DNA of 64,000 bases. Origin: Stenotrophomonas maltophilia. Lineage in GTDB: Bacteria; Pseudomonadota; Gammaproteobacteria; Xanthomonadales; Xanthomonadaceae. The notes beneath the pieces were generated by a model, which made no database searches, was not told the origin of the DNA, and saw nothing but the letters and a program-made list of their open reading frames with translations. The stretch covers positions 1,024,501 through 1,088,500 of the forward strand of contig NZ_CP029773.1 in NCBI RefSeq assembly GCF_003205835.1, in the 5' to 3' direction. Of this stretch, positions 25,204 to 35,425 are shown piece by piece. The translations under genes and the position numbers were made by a program. Position 1 is the stretch's first letter, and the number at the start of each line of letters is the position of its first letter.

Positions 25204-25881
25204 TCAGGCCGGGCGCGGGCGGGCGCCGAACAGGGCGGTGCCGATGCGCACCAGGGTGGCCCCCTCGGCGATGGCTTCGGCGTAGTCGCTGCTCATGCCC
25301 ATCGACAGCGTGTCGATCTGCGCGTGCTGGGCAGCCAGCGACTGGAAAAGTGTGCGCATGCGCACGAATGCATCCCGACGGCGCTCCGCTTCGGGCCACG
25401 GCGCGGGAATCGCCATCAGGCCGCGCAGGCGCAGGCCGGGCTCGGCGGTAATCGCGGCAGCCAGTGCATCGACCTCGTCCGGCGTGCAGCCGTGCTTGCT
25501 GGATTCATCGTCGATGTTGACCTGGATCAGTACGTTCAGCGGGCCACGCGCGGCCGGACGATGGCGTGCCAGCGCGGTCACCAGCTTGGAACGGTCCACG
25601 CTCTGCACCCAGTCGAAATGGCTGGCCACGGCATCGGCCTTGTTCGACTGCAGGTGGCCGATCAGGTGCCATTCCAGCGCCAGGTGCTGCAGCGCCTGCA
25701 TCTTGGCCAGTGCTTCCTGCACGTAGTTCTCGCCGAAGGCGTGCTGGCCCTGTGCGGCCAGCGCGGCCACGGCCTCGGCCGGCTGGGTCTTGGACACCGC
25801 CAGCAGGCGTGGATCGGGCCTGCCAGCGGCCTCGGCGGCGGCGTGCAGGTTGCTCAGGATCTGGGGCAGGGGAGTGGCCAC
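25204..25881 (-). CDS. yggS: PLP-homeostasis protein (YggS/PROSC family)
   Basis: The 225-residue protein is a single-domain TIM barrel related to alanine racemase. The PLP-binding lysine lies in LLAVSKTQPAEAV near residue 31, and the ENYVQEAL, WHLIGHLQSNKA and LSMGMSSDYAEAI signatures are intact. It buffers free PLP and has no known catalytic activity. It starts at GTG (25879-25881). It is followed by proC and is divergent from pilT, a layout seen in many gamma-proteobacteria. Confidence 0.93.
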   Translation of the reverse strand: MATPLPQILSNLHAAAEAAGRPDPRLLAVSKTQPAEAVAALAAQGQHAFGENYVQEALAKMQALQHLALEWHLIGHLQSNKADAVASHFDWVQSVDRSKLVTALARHRPAARGPLNVLIQVNIDDESSKHGCTPDEVDALAAAITAEPGLRLRGLMAIPAPWPEAERRRDAFVRMRTLFQSLAAQHAQIDTLSMGMSSDYAEAIAEGATLVRIGTALFGARPRPA

Positions 25882-25968
25882 GTAACGCGTTCCGTTGAAT
25901 CAGGAGGCTATACTGCCGCCCGGGGAAAGATCCTTCCAGTCGAAGCCGTTATTGGGGAGTAGCCGCTC

Positions 25969-27006
25969 ATGGATATCGCCGAGCTGTTGGCGTTTTCCGT
26001 AAAGAACAAAGCGTCCGACCTGCATCTGTCCGCAGGCCTGCCGCCGATGATCCGCGTGGACGGCGACGTGCGCCGGATCAACATCCCAGCCCTGGACCAC
26101 AAGCAGGTCCACGCGCTGGTGTACGACATCATGTCCGACAAGCAGCGCCGCGATTACGAGGAATTCCTCGAAGTGGACTTCTCCTTCGAGATCCCGTCGC
26201 TGGCGCGCTTCCGTGTGAACGCGTTCAACCAGAACCGCGGCGCCGGTGCGGTGTTCCGTACCATTCCGTCCGAGGTGCTCACCCTTGAGGACCTGGCCTG
26301 CCCGCCGCTGTTCCGCGAAGTGATCCAGCAGCCGCAGGGCCTGATCCTGGTGACCGGCCCGACCGGCTCGGGCAAGTCGACCACGCTGGCGGCGATGATC
26401 GACTACATCAACAAGAACGAATACGGCCACATCCTCACCGTCGAGGATCCGATCGAATTCGTGCACACCTCGCAGAAGTGCCTGATCAACCAGCGCGAAG
26501 TGCACCGCGATACGCATGGCTTCAACGAAGCGCTGCGCTCGGCGCTGCGTGAGGATCCGGACATCATCCTGGTCGGCGAGTTGCGCGACCTGGAAACCAT
26601 CCGCCTGGCGCTGACCGCCGCGGAGACCGGCCACCTGGTGTTCGGCACCCTGCACACCAGCTCGGCGGCCAAGACCATCGACCGTATCATCGACGTGTTC
26701 CCGGCCGGCGAAAAGCCGATGGTGCGTTCGATGCTGTCCGAATCGCTGCGTGCGGTGATCTCGCAGGCGCTGCTGAAGAAGGTCGGTGGTGGTCGTACCG
26801 CTGCGTGGGAAATCATGGTCGGCACCCCGGCCATCCGCAACCTGATCCGCGAGGACAAGGTGGCGCAGATGTACTCGGCCATCCAGACCGGCCAGCAGTA
26901 CGGCATGATGACCCTGGACCAGCACCTGCAGGACCTGGTCAAGCGCAGCCTGATCACCCGCAACCAGGCCCGCGACTACGCCAAGGACAAGCGCCTGTTC
27001 GAGTAA
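25969..27006 (+). CDS. pilT: Type IV pilus retraction ATPase PilT
   Basis: The 345-residue ATPase powers depolymerisation of type IV pili and twitching. The N-terminal PAS-like domain starts MDIAELLAFSVKNKASDLHLS. Walker A is VTGPTGSGKST near residue 130, the Asp box TVEDPIEF, Walker B IILVGELRDLETI and the His box ETGHLVFGTLHTSS; C-terminal AIRNLIRE is the PilT retraction signature. A TATACT hexamer at 25909-25914 may be its -10 box. pilU follows 100 bp downstream, as in Pseudomonas and Xanthomonas. Confidence 0.97.
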   Translation: MDIAELLAFSVKNKASDLHLSAGLPPMIRVDGDVRRINIPALDHKQVHALVYDIMSDKQRRDYEEFLEVDFSFEIPSLARFRVNAFNQNRGAGAVFRTIPSEVLTLEDLACPPLFREVIQQPQGLILVTGPTGSGKSTTLAAMIDYINKNEYGHILTVEDPIEFVHTSQKCLINQREVHRDTHGFNEALRSALREDPDIILVGELRDLETIRLALTAAETGHLVFGTLHTSSAAKTIDRIIDVFPAGEKPMVRSMLSESLRAVISQALLKKVGGGRTAAWEIMVGTPAIRNLIREDKVAQMYSAIQTGQQYGMMTLDQHLQDLVKRSLITRNQARDYAKDKRLFE

Positions 27007-27105
27007 GGCGGGCAGCCACGGGGCGGCGTGCGCCAAGGCGCCGCCGTTCCCGCGCCGTTTCCGCCTCCGACCGTTTCCTGGTACATGCCCCATTGGGAGC
27101 CCGCC

Positions 27106-28248
27106 GTGAACACCACCGCGACCGCCATCGATTTCACTTCGTTCCTCAAGCTGATGGCGCACCAGCGCGCCTCGGACCTGTTCATCACCGCAGGCATGCC
27201 GCCGGCGATGAAGGTCAACGGCAAGATCTCGCCGATCACGCAGACCCCGCTCACGCCGCAGCAGAGCCGCGACCTGGTCCTCAACGTGATGACCCCGGCG
27301 CAGCGCGAGGAATTCGAGAAGACCCACGAATGCAACTTCGCCATCGGCCTGTCCGGTGTCGGCCGCTTCCGCGTGAGCTGCTTCTACCAGCGCAACCAGG
27401 TCGGCATGGTGCTGCGTCGCATCGAGACGCGCATTCCGACCGTGGAAGAGCTGAGCCTGCCGCCGATCATCAAGACGCTGGCGATGACCAAGCGCGGCAT
27501 CATCCTGTTCGTCGGTGCCACCGGTACCGGTAAGTCGACCTCGCTGGCAGCGATGATCGGCTACCGCAACCAGAACTCGACCGGCCACATCATCACCATC
27601 GAAGACCCGATCGAGTTCGTGCACAAGCACGAGGGCTGCATCATCACCCAGCGCGAAGTCGGCATCGATACCGACAGTTGGGAAGCGGCCCTGAAGAACA
27701 CCCTGCGCCAGGCGCCGGACGTGATCATGATCGGCGAGGTGCGTACCCGCGAAGGCATGGACCACGCCATCGCGTTCGCCGAAACCGGCCACCTGGTGCT
27801 GTGCACCCTGCATGCCAACAACGCCAACCAGGCGATGGACCGCATCGTCAACTTCTTCCCGGAAGACCGCCGCAACCAGCTGCTGATGGACCTGTCGCTG
27901 AACCTCAAGGGCGTGGTTGCGCAGCAGCTGGTGCCGTCGCCCGATGGCCGTTCGCGCAAGGTGGCGATGGAGATCCTGCTGGGCACGCCGCTGGTGCAGG
28001 ACTACATCCGCGACGGCGAGATCCACAAGCTGAAGGAAGTGATGAAGGACTCGGTCCAGCTGGGCATGAAGACCTTCGACCAGAGCCTGTTCGAGCTGTA
28101 CCAGGCTGGCGAGATCAGCTACGAGGACGCGCTGCGCTACGCCGATTCGCAGAACGAAGTGCGCCTGCGCATCAAGCTCAGCCAGGGCGGCGACGCGCGC
28201 ACCCTGTCGCAGGGGCTGGACGGGGTGGAGATCTCCGAGATCCGATGA
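27106..28248 (+). CDS. pilU: PilT-like pilus retraction ATPase PilU
   Basis: The 380-residue protein is the PilT paralogue that assists retraction as an accessory motor. It has the PilU N terminus IDFTSFLKLMAHQRASDLF, Walker A VGATGTGKSTSLAA, Walker B VIMIGEVRTREGM and His box ETGHLVLCTLHANN, and a C-terminal tail longer than PilT. I start at GTG 27106 (MNTTATAID), which has GGGAG seven bases upstream; ATG 27085 is an alternative. Confidence 0.95.
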   Translation: MNTTATAIDFTSFLKLMAHQRASDLFITAGMPPAMKVNGKISPITQTPLTPQQSRDLVLNVMTPAQREEFEKTHECNFAIGLSGVGRFRVSCFYQRNQVGMVLRRIETRIPTVEELSLPPIIKTLAMTKRGIILFVGATGTGKSTSLAAMIGYRNQNSTGHIITIEDPIEFVHKHEGCIITQREVGIDTDSWEAALKNTLRQAPDVIMIGEVRTREGMDHAIAFAETGHLVLCTLHANNANQAMDRIVNFFPEDRRNQLLMDLSLNLKGVVAQQLVPSPDGRSRKVAMEILLGTPLVQDYIRDGEIHKLKEVMKDSVQLGMKTFDQSLFELYQAGEISYEDALRYADSQNEVRLRIKLSQGGDARTLSQGLDGVEISEIR

Positions 28249-28334
28249 CCGGACGGGCGCCTGCGGGTGCCCTCTGCTCCGGGATGACTGCAGCGCCGGA
28301 TGCACGCCGGCGTGAACCTGCCAGGGAGGCCTGC

Positions 28335-29012
28335 ATGCGTGCGACTGTGAGCGTGATACTGGCCATCGCCGTGCTGCTGCAGGCCGGCTGTGCCCGTACC
28401 CCCGAACCGGCTGCCCCGGCCGAGGGCTGCGACGATCCGCAGGCGCATGCGTGGTATCTGCTGCCGCCGCCTGCACAGAGGCGTAGCAGGGGCCCGCTTC
28501 CGTTCCTCGATTTCACCGGGTTTGCGAGGGCATCCTACAGAGACGCGCTGCGGGATCTCGATGGCTTGCCGGAGCCGTCGTTCCGCTGTGGCAGCGTACC
28601 GATCCAGGCGTATCGCTTCGTCTGGCATACCCCATTCTTCCCGGGCGTGGTAGTACGCGCGCAGCGCAACGCAGCGGGCCAGGCGTGGATCGTCGGGCGC
28701 AGTGCACGCGATTTCGAGATTCCCGGATCGTTGCCCGGGCGTCCATCCACCGTCATCAAGGGCGGCACGTGCGCTCCACCGCGCGCGCTGAGTGCGCAGG
28801 AATGGAAGGCCGTCGCGGCCGCGTTTTCGCTGTTGCAGGGCGAAGACTCGAGCGCTGGGCTTGATGGCTCATCGTGGATTTTCGAGTCCGTGGTGGACGG
28901 CGAACAGCGTTGGTTCGCGCGATGGGTGCCACGGGATCCGGCGTTCCGCAACACTGGCAGGATGATGGTGGAACTGGCGGGTTGCACTGACACCCTGCGG
29001 GCCATGGAATGA
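28335..29012 (+). CDS. Hypothetical lipoprotein
   Basis: The 225-residue protein begins MRATVSVILAIAVLLQAGC, a lipoprotein signal with C19 as the lipidation site. An AGGGAGG ribosome-binding site lies five bases before the ATG at 28335. The mature part has WYLLPPPAQRR, several paired cysteines (CDDPQ, FRCGSV, GGTCAPP, ELAGC) and many aromatic residues, suggesting a compact envelope domain. I recognise no family. It lies 86 bp after pilU on the same strand, but nothing ties it to pili. Confidence 0.65.
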   Translation: MRATVSVILAIAVLLQAGCARTPEPAAPAEGCDDPQAHAWYLLPPPAQRRSRGPLPFLDFTGFARASYRDALRDLDGLPEPSFRCGSVPIQAYRFVWHTPFFPGVVVRAQRNAAGQAWIVGRSARDFEIPGSLPGRPSTVIKGGTCAPPRALSAQEWKAVAAAFSLLQGEDSSAGLDGSSWIFESVVDGEQRWFARWVPRDPAFRNTGRMMVELAGCTDTLRAME

Positions 29013-29048
29013 CGGGCGGCTGCGCGTATTGATGAATACCAGTCATGA

Positions 29049-30107
<1,059 letters not shown>

Positions 30108-30145
30108 CCGCCGGGCCACCCTGCCTCTGGCGGGTGCAGACCGGG

Positions 30146-30170
30146 GTGGGTGCGGACCGTTGGTCCGCAC
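30146..30170. repeat. GTGG-type REP between convergent genes
   Basis: GTGG precedes the dyad GTGCGGACCGTTGGTCCGCAC. It has the same architecture as the REPs flanking the RAYT gene (GTGG then GTGCCAACCTTGGTTGGCAC), with both arms changed in a complementary way. It separates the ends of the aldo/keto reductase and LysR genes. Confidence 0.7.
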
Positions 30171-30173
30171 ACC

Positions 30174-31073
30174 TCATCCCGCCATCGGCCCGCGCAGCGC
30201 ATCAAGCACCGTGCGCATCGCTACGGTGACGTGGCGGCGCGACGGGTAATACGCGTAGTAGCCATCGAAGTGCGGGCACCAGTCGTCCAGCACCGACTGC
30301 AGGCGGCCATCGTCCAGCATCGGCTGCACCTGGTCCTCCGGCAGCCAGGCCAGCCCGCTGCCGGCCAGCGCGGCAGCACGGGTCATGCCCATGGTGTTGA
30401 AGGTCCATTGTCCGGTCACGCGCAGGCTCAGTTCGTTGCCGTCCTGGCCGAAATCCCACGGCATCAGCCCACCATGCGTAGGCAGGCGCAGGGTGATGCA
30501 GTTGTGGTTGGCCAGGTCGTGCGGATGCCGTGGCACCACATGCTGGCGGAAGTAGCTGGGTGCACCGACCACGCGCATGCGCAGCGGCGGGCTGATCGGC
30601 ACGGCGATCATGTCGCGGGCCAGGCGTTCGCCGAGGCGGATGCCGATGTCGTAGCGCTCGGCGACGATATCGGCCAGGCCGTAGTCGGTGGTCAGTTCCA
30701 CCTTCAGGTCCGGATACTGCTGCAGCAATGGCGCCAGCCGCGGCCAGGCAAGGTACTCGGCGGCATGGCCGGTGGCATTGATGCGGATGGTGCCGGCCGG
30801 GCGTTCGCGATACTCCGTCAGCGCGGCCAGCTCATCCTCGATCTCTGCCAGGCGTGGAGCGAGGGTCTTGAGCAGGCGGGCGCCGGCCTCGGTGGTGGAC
30901 ACGCTGCGGGTGGTCCGGGTCAGCAGGCGCACGCCCAGGCGCTCTTCCAGGCCACGCAGGGCATGGCTGAGCGCGGACTGGGAGACACCCAGCTGGGCGG
31001 CCGCCCTGGTGAAGCTGCCTTCGCGGGCGACGTGGACGAAGGCCTGCAGGTCGTTGAGGTTTTCACGGGGCAT
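30174..31073 (-). CDS. LysR-family transcriptional regulator
   Basis: The 299-residue protein has the LysR HTH NLNDLQAFVHVAREGSFTRAA then VSQSALSHALRGLEERLG, and the wing TRSVSTTEAG. The effector domain begins near GTIRINATGHAAEYLAWP, typical of the PgrR-like subgroup. I start at ATG 31071-31073 (MPRENLNDL); the longer frame to 31136 adds an unlikely leader. The convergent aldo/keto reductase is a possible target, since many PgrR-like regulators sit next to AKR genes. The 302 bp upstream contain a structured repeat. Confidence 0.85.
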   Translation of the reverse strand: MPRENLNDLQAFVHVAREGSFTRAAAQLGVSQSALSHALRGLEERLGVRLLTRTTRSVSTTEAGARLLKTLAPRLAEIEDELAALTEYRERPAGTIRINATGHAAEYLAWPRLAPLLQQYPDLKVELTTDYGLADIVAERYDIGIRLGERLARDMIAVPISPPLRMRVVGAPSYFRQHVVPRHPHDLANHNCITLRLPTHGGLMPWDFGQDGNELSLRVTGQWTFNTMGMTRAAALAGSGLAWLPEDQVQPMLDDGRLQSVLDDWCPHFDGYYAYYPSRRHVTVAMRTVLDALRGPMAG

Positions 31074-31375
31074 GGCGGGATGATACGGCCGGGCTGCGCC
31101 CGGCACCCGCCGAAACAACGTCAATGGCAACGTCAAAAGCTGGCTTCCCGTGGGAGGCGGGGTGGCTCAGGTTGCGGGGGACGGCGCAAGTACGTCCATG
31201 TAGCCTCGGTCGCGCCATCCATGGCGCTCACGCCCCCGGAACCTGAGCCGCCCCGCCTTCGACAATTTCCCGCGAGCTGTTGGAACGGCTCCGCCCCCAT
31301 TCTGTGTAGGCGTGTGGGGATGTCGATTTCAGGGACTGTGGTTCGTCGAATGAATGACTTCAACGGGAGCTGCAC
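31074..31375. other. Repeat-rich intergenic region with structured element A
   Basis: This 302-bp gap contains a small GC-rich dyad (31088-31106), a conserved left flank CAACGTCAAAAGC (31128-31140), hairpin element A (31156-31257), and a conserved right flank TTCGACA (31258-31264). The promoter and GGGAG ribosome-binding site of the DUF4287 gene lie at its end. I see no credible protein-coding gene in it. Confidence 0.7.
31156..31257 (+). repeat. Covarying hairpin element, copy A
   Basis: The 25-bp arms at 31156-31180 and 31233-31257 pair except for one G/T wobble-type pair and one mismatch. They flank a 52-nt core (31181-31232) identical to that of copy C. The core contains GCAAGTACGTCC and an inner hairpin GCGCCAT-CC-ATGGCGC at 31212-31227. 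Orientation is assigned by the core as forward. Confidence 0.85.
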
Positions 31376-31588
31376 ATGAGCACTGACACCAAGCCGAAAG
31401 GCCCGGCCTCGTACTTCCCCTCCATCGAGAAGACCTACGGGCAGCCGGTGACGCACTGGTTCGGGCTGCTGGCGGGGAAGAAGGGCCTGAAACACATGGA
31501 ACTGGTCAGCTTCCTGAAAAGCGAGCATGGGCTGGGCCACGGCCATGCCAACGCGCTGGTGGCGCACCATCTGGCCGGAAAGGGCTGA
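31376..31588 (+). CDS. DUF4287 small protein
   Basis: The 70-residue soluble protein matches DUF4287: SYFPSIEKTYGQPVTHWF, a KGLKHMELVSFLKSEHGLGHGHANALV helix pair and a short tail. The role is unknown; relatives often lie with DUF5655 or small stress proteins. A GGGAG sequence seven bases upstream of the ATG supports the start. It is followed 95 bp later by a GNAT acetyltransferase on the same strand. Confidence 0.85.
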   Translation: MSTDTKPKGPASYFPSIEKTYGQPVTHWFGLLAGKKGLKHMELVSFLKSEHGLGHGHANALVAHHLAGKG

Positions 31589-31683
31589 GCAGGCAACCCG
31601 GCGCTGAACGGTCGTGTGGGGTCTGGCCACACGGCCTCCGGGGTCAGGCAGACTGGGCGTTCATCCCGAGGCAGGACGCCCTC

Positions 31684-32133
31684 ATGCAGGTCACGCTGGA
31701 CGCGATCACCGTCGACAACTACGAAGCCGTGTGCGACCTCGACGTCAGCGAGGCGCAGCAGGACTTCGTGGCCGGCAATACCTGGTCGCTGGTGCAGGCA
31801 GCATTCCATCCCGGCTACCAGACCCGCGCCATCCAGGCCGATGGCGAGCTGGTCGGGTTCTTCATGTGGGTGCCGGAGACGCCGCAGCGGACGTCGATCT
31901 GGCGGTTCATGGTCGATCAGCGCTGGCAGGGGCGTGGCATCGGGCGGCGCGCGCTGGAACTGGCGCTGGCGCAGATCCGGGATACGCCCGGCCTGGCCGA
32001 GGTCGAGATCTGCTACAACCCGCACAATCCGGTGGCGGGCGCCTTCTATGGCAGCTTCGGTTTCGTCGAGACCGGCATGGACGATGATGGCGAGGACATG
32101 CTGGCCGTGCTGCCGGTGACGCCTCCGGAATAA
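31684..32133 (+). CDS. GNAT-family N-acetyltransferase
   Basis: The 149-residue protein has the GNAT fold. The acetyl-CoA pyrophosphate loop motif A is WRFMVDQRWQGRGIGRRALE near residues 75-95 (QGRGIG consensus), and motif B is NPHNPVAGAFYGSFGFVETG near the end. The pattern resembles BltD/SpeG-type polyamine acetyltransferases, but the acceptor amine cannot be read. The ATG at 31684 gives the usual length. No partner gene is adjacent. Confidence 0.85.
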   Translation: MQVTLDAITVDNYEAVCDLDVSEAQQDFVAGNTWSLVQAAFHPGYQTRAIQADGELVGFFMWVPETPQRTSIWRFMVDQRWQGRGIGRRALELALAQIRDTPGLAEVEICYNPHNPVAGAFYGSFGFVETGMDDDGEDMLAVLPVTPPE

Positions 32134-32226
32134 CCTGAATGGGCGAGCGCAGCTGAACGATTTCATCTGCAACTGTCATGCAGATCGTGTCTAATATCGC
32201 TCCCCACCTGCTGTTCCCCCACCCGT

Positions 32227-32934
32227 ATGTCCCTTCCCGCCCATGGCCCCGCGCCGTGCGACGACGCTGACGGCCACCTGGTCACCGCTGGTCCGCTGAC
32301 CCCGCCGCCCGACAGTGCCGGCACCACCGCCGACGAAAAAGCGCTGCGTCACTCGATCGCCGAGGACGTGCAGGGCATGGTGCTGGCCACGATGGTGGCC
32401 TCGCTGGGCCTGGCCATCTTCGCCAAGGGCGGGCTGATGATCGGCGGCATGGCCGGCATGGCGTTCCTGCTGCACTACGCGATGGGCTGGAACTTCGGCC
32501 TGGTGTTCGTGCTGGTCAACCTGCCGTTCTACTGGGTGGCGCTGCGCCGCATGGGCTGGGAATTCACCCTGAAGACCTTCGCTGCGGTCACCGCCTGTGG
32601 CGTGCTGACCGACCTGCTGCCGCGCTGGATCGACTTCTCGCACATCAACCCGCTGTATTCGGCGATCGTGGGCGGTGCGTTGTCCGGCCTGGGCATCCTG
32701 TTCTTCATCCGGCACCGTGCCAGCCTTGGCGGCATCGGCATCCTGGCGGTGTACCTGCAGCGCACCCGCGGCTGGAGCGCGGGCAAGGTGCAGATGTCCT
32801 ACGACGCCTGCCTGATGGTGGCTGCGTTCTTCGTGTTGTCGCCGTCGAAGGTGCTGTACTCGGCAATCGGCGCGGTGGTGCTCAGCCTGGTGCTGATGTT
32901 CAACCACCGCCCGGGCCGCTACATGGGCGTGTGA
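32227..32934 (+). CDS. YitT-family membrane protein
   Basis: The 235-residue protein has a soluble N-terminal tail of about 45 residues followed by five or six hydrophobic helices: EDVQGMVLATMVASLGLAIF, GGLMIGGMAGMAFLLHYAMG, FGLVFVLVNLPFYWV, then NPLYSAIVGGALSGLGIL and later segments. The glycine-rich second helix and PFYWVALRRMG are signatures of the YitT/DUF161 family. Function is unproven. The gene stands alone; a GTAG repeat pair follows immediately. Confidence 0.83.
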   Translation: MSLPAHGPAPCDDADGHLVTAGPLTPPPDSAGTTADEKALRHSIAEDVQGMVLATMVASLGLAIFAKGGLMIGGMAGMAFLLHYAMGWNFGLVFVLVNLPFYWVALRRMGWEFTLKTFAAVTACGVLTDLLPRWIDFSHINPLYSAIVGGALSGLGILFFIRHRASLGGIGILAVYLQRTRGWSAGKVQMSYDACLMVAAFFVLSPSKVLYSAIGAVVLSLVLMFNHRPGRYMGV

Positions 32935-32944
32935 CGATTCGACG

Positions 32945-33011
32945 GTAGTGCCGGCCGCTGGCCGGCAACACCTGAGGCGTCCCGAGGCTGCCGGCCAGCG
33001 GCCAGCACTAC
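32945..33011. repeat. Paired SMAG/GTAG repeats (BIME-like)
   Basis: A forward unit (GTAG at 32945-32948, then TGCCGGCCGCTGGCCGGCA) and a reverse unit ending CTAC at 33008-33011 face each other across about 20 bp. The reverse unit supplies the TAG stop codon of the tag gene on the minus strand. Confidence 0.88.
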
Positions 33012-33550
33012 CGGGAGGCCTGTAACCACGGCGGCGACAGCGTCAGCAGCCGCGCATGCACCGGGCAGTCCTCGGCATGCGCACCGGGCAGGTAGCCCAG
33101 GCTCATCAGGAACTCGCCGGTGATCTCGCCGCCGGTGAAGCGGAAGGTCTTCTTGAACAGCTTCACCCAGTCGGCCTTGCTGCGCGGGTGGTGCGCGTCC
33201 AGCCACGCCGCGAAGCTGCCATGGTTGGCCCGCAGCTGCTGGATCACCTGCGCGTTGTGGATTGCCGCCAGCACCTTCAGCCGGTTGCGGATGATGCCTG
33301 CGTCCGACAGCAGGCGTTCGATGTCCTGCTCGGCATACGCCGCCACGCGGTCCACATCGAAACCGTCATAGGCCGCGCGGAAGCCCTCGCGCTTCTTCAG
33401 GATCGTTTCCCAGCTCAGGCCGGCCTGGTTGATTTCCAGCACCAGCCGCTCGAACAGCTCGCGCTCGTCACGCTGCGGAAAGCCGTACTCGTTGGCGTGG
33501 TAGTAGTCGTGCACCGGATGGCCCGGGGCGATGAGGCAGTAACCGCTCAT
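33008..33550 (-). CDS. tag: DNA-3-methyladenine glycosylase I
   Basis: The 180-residue enzyme removes 3-methyladenine from alkylated DNA in base-excision repair. It has the Tag signature DYYHANEYGFPQRDERELFE, the helix pair GLSWETILKKREGFRAAYDGF, the catalytic-site motif around GIIRNRLKVLAAIHNA and the C-terminal FMSLGYLPGAH. The start ATG at 33548-33550 overlaps the stop of the upstream membrane-protein gene as ATGA, so translation is coupled. Its TAG stop lies inside the GTAG end of a palindromic repeat. Confidence 0.93.
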   Translation of the reverse strand: MSGYCLIAPGHPVHDYYHANEYGFPQRDERELFERLVLEINQAGLSWETILKKREGFRAAYDGFDVDRVAAYAEQDIERLLSDAGIIRNRLKVLAAIHNAQVIQQLRANHGSFAAWLDAHHPRSKADWVKLFKKTFRFTGGEITGEFLMSLGYLPGAHAEDCPVHARLLTLSPPWLQASR

Positions 33551-35334
33551 GGGGAAGACTCGTTGGATTCGGGTTCGGGATCGATGGCCAGCGCGGGGCG
33601 TCCGCCGATGGACAGCATCGGCCAACGCGGTGGCACAAGAGTGAGTTCGCCATCACGCAGGGCCTGGTTGATCGCCTCGGCCTGGCCGCTGACGGTGCCG
33701 AACAGCGAACCGGCCCGGCGCCAGTGGGCATCCCTGCCACGTGCATACAGCACGCAGTCCGGACCACGGTGGGTGTACAGCTCGCACAGCAGCACTTCGC
33801 CGGTGCCATCGCCGTCCAGGTCGCGATGCACGATCAGGCAGTCGCGCTCGCTCTGGGCGCAGGATTCGCCATTGATCGAACGTGTGGCCAGTGCCTGCCA
33901 CCAATCGTCCGGCGGCGAGCTGGATCCCTTGGCCAGCTTCAACGTGCGCTGCAGGGCGACGATGTCCTGCGGCCCCTTGTCGAGGCGCTGTCCGTCGTCC
34001 CAGCGCGTGGTACGTGCCAGCGCGGCAGCGATCACCTGTGGCGCGTTGGCATCGGCGGTGATGGCCGGATCACGCTGCAGCCCGCGCAGCGCCTGCACGC
34101 CACGGCGCCCAAGATCGAAGCGCAGCACGTTGACGTCGCTGCTGGTGATCGCCGGCGGGTCCGCGCGCAGCCGCTCCAGCTGGCTGGACAGGGTCAGCCG
34201 CACCGGGTCCAGCAGCGGCGAGTTGCCCAGTAGTGCCAGTGCCAGCACCGCCCAGCACATCCAGCGGTTGACCGGCTCCAGCATCTGCAACCAGCGGCTC
34301 TGCCGGCGCAGCACCGCCAGCGCGTAGCCCACGGCATAGCCGGCCACGGCCGCCGCGACGAGTACTGCCCAGAACCGGTCCATGGTCCAGCCGTACTGCA
34401 CCACGCGCAGGCCCAGTGCGTACAGCGCCAGTGCGGCGTAGACCGGCAGTGCCAGCAGGCTGGCTTCAACCAGCCGGCGCAGCAGCAGGGGGTAGGGAGC
34501 GCGGTCTTCCCCCTGCTGGTAGACCGCATTGGTGAACGTCACCAGCAGCAGCGACAGCACCAGCAGCAGGCTGGCGGCCGAGCGGGTCTTCCACAGCGGT
34601 TCCAGCCCGGTCAGCGGCAGGCTCAGCACGAACAGCACGGCGATGAACGACAGCAGCGGCAGCAGTCCGCGGCAGATCGCGAACAGCACCTGGCGGGTGA
34701 TCTGGATCGCGCGGTGCTGGGTGCGCCCGATCAGCACGCCGAACCCGGCCAGGCTGCCGGTGGCCAGTGCGATGAACGCGTCCTGCCGGAACAGGTCGCG
34801 GAAGACGGTCACGTCGAGCAGCTGGAACAGCGCCGCCCACAGCCACAACAGCAGCCAGGTCAGCCCGGTGAACAGCGCCGCCAGGGCCAGGGTCAGGCCG
34901 TTCTGCCAGGCGCGCTCGAACAGCTCCGGATAGCTGGCGCGCCAATGCCCGTGCTGCAACTGGAACTGCCACCAGGGCAGGGCCACGAACACTGCCACCG
35001 CCATGCCCACGGTCAGCGGGAACCGCAGCGCGCCCGAATCCAGCGCGGTCTCGCCGTTGAGGTTCCAGCCGATCCAGGCGGCCAGCGCCAGCACCACCAC
35101 CGAGCCGAGCACCGCCTGCAGCCACAGGCGGCGCTGGCCCAGCTCGACCAGACTCAATGCCACCGCGCTGGGAATGGCCAGCACCCAGGCGTACCAGCAG
35201 TAGCGCCAGCCGATATCGCGGAACGGCCACGCATCGGACAGTTCCTGCGCGGCATACAGCATCAGACCCTGCAGCAGGGCGATCAGGACGATGGCGCTGC
35301 GTGCCGGCAGGGTCAGGGGCGATGAAGACTGCAT
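33547..35334 (-). CDS. DUF4153-type polytopic membrane protein
   Basis: The 595-residue protein has about 11-12 hydrophobic helices in its first 420 residues, including ALFTGLTWLLLWLWAALFQLL and ICRGLLPLLSFIAVLFVLSLP, typical of DUF4153. A soluble C-terminal domain of about 175 residues contains RDLDGDGTGEVLLCEL, an FG-GAP/EF-hand-like calcium loop. The substrate or role is unknown. The ATG at 35332-35334 has GGAAGG upstream. It is translationally coupled to tag and divergent from the yqgE operon. Confidence 0.75.
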   Translation of the reverse strand: MQSSSPLTLPARSAIVLIALLQGLMLYAAQELSDAWPFRDIGWRYCWYAWVLAIPSAVALSLVELGQRRLWLQAVLGSVVVLALAAWIGWNLNGETALDSGALRFPLTVGMAVAVFVALPWWQFQLQHGHWRASYPELFERAWQNGLTLALAALFTGLTWLLLWLWAALFQLLDVTVFRDLFRQDAFIALATGSLAGFGVLIGRTQHRAIQITRQVLFAICRGLLPLLSFIAVLFVLSLPLTGLEPLWKTRSAASLLLVLSLLLVTFTNAVYQQGEDRAPYPLLLRRLVEASLLALPVYAALALYALGLRVVQYGWTMDRFWAVLVAAAVAGYAVGYALAVLRRQSRWLQMLEPVNRWMCWAVLALALLGNSPLLDPVRLTLSSQLERLRADPPAITSSDVNVLRFDLGRRGVQALRGLQRDPAITADANAPQVIAAALARTTRWDDGQRLDKGPQDIVALQRTLKLAKGSSSPPDDWWQALATRSINGESCAQSERDCLIVHRDLDGDGTGEVLLCELYTHRGPDCVLYARGRDAHWRRAGSLFGTVSGQAEAINQALRDGELTLVPPRWPMLSIGGRPALAIDPEPESNESSP

Positions 35335-35425
35335 CGATGACCTTCCATGGCAAAGCACCATCCTAGCCCATCGCGGTTCGGCGCCATCGCGCGACCATCC
35401 CGCCCCCAGCAGGTAGAATGGGCCC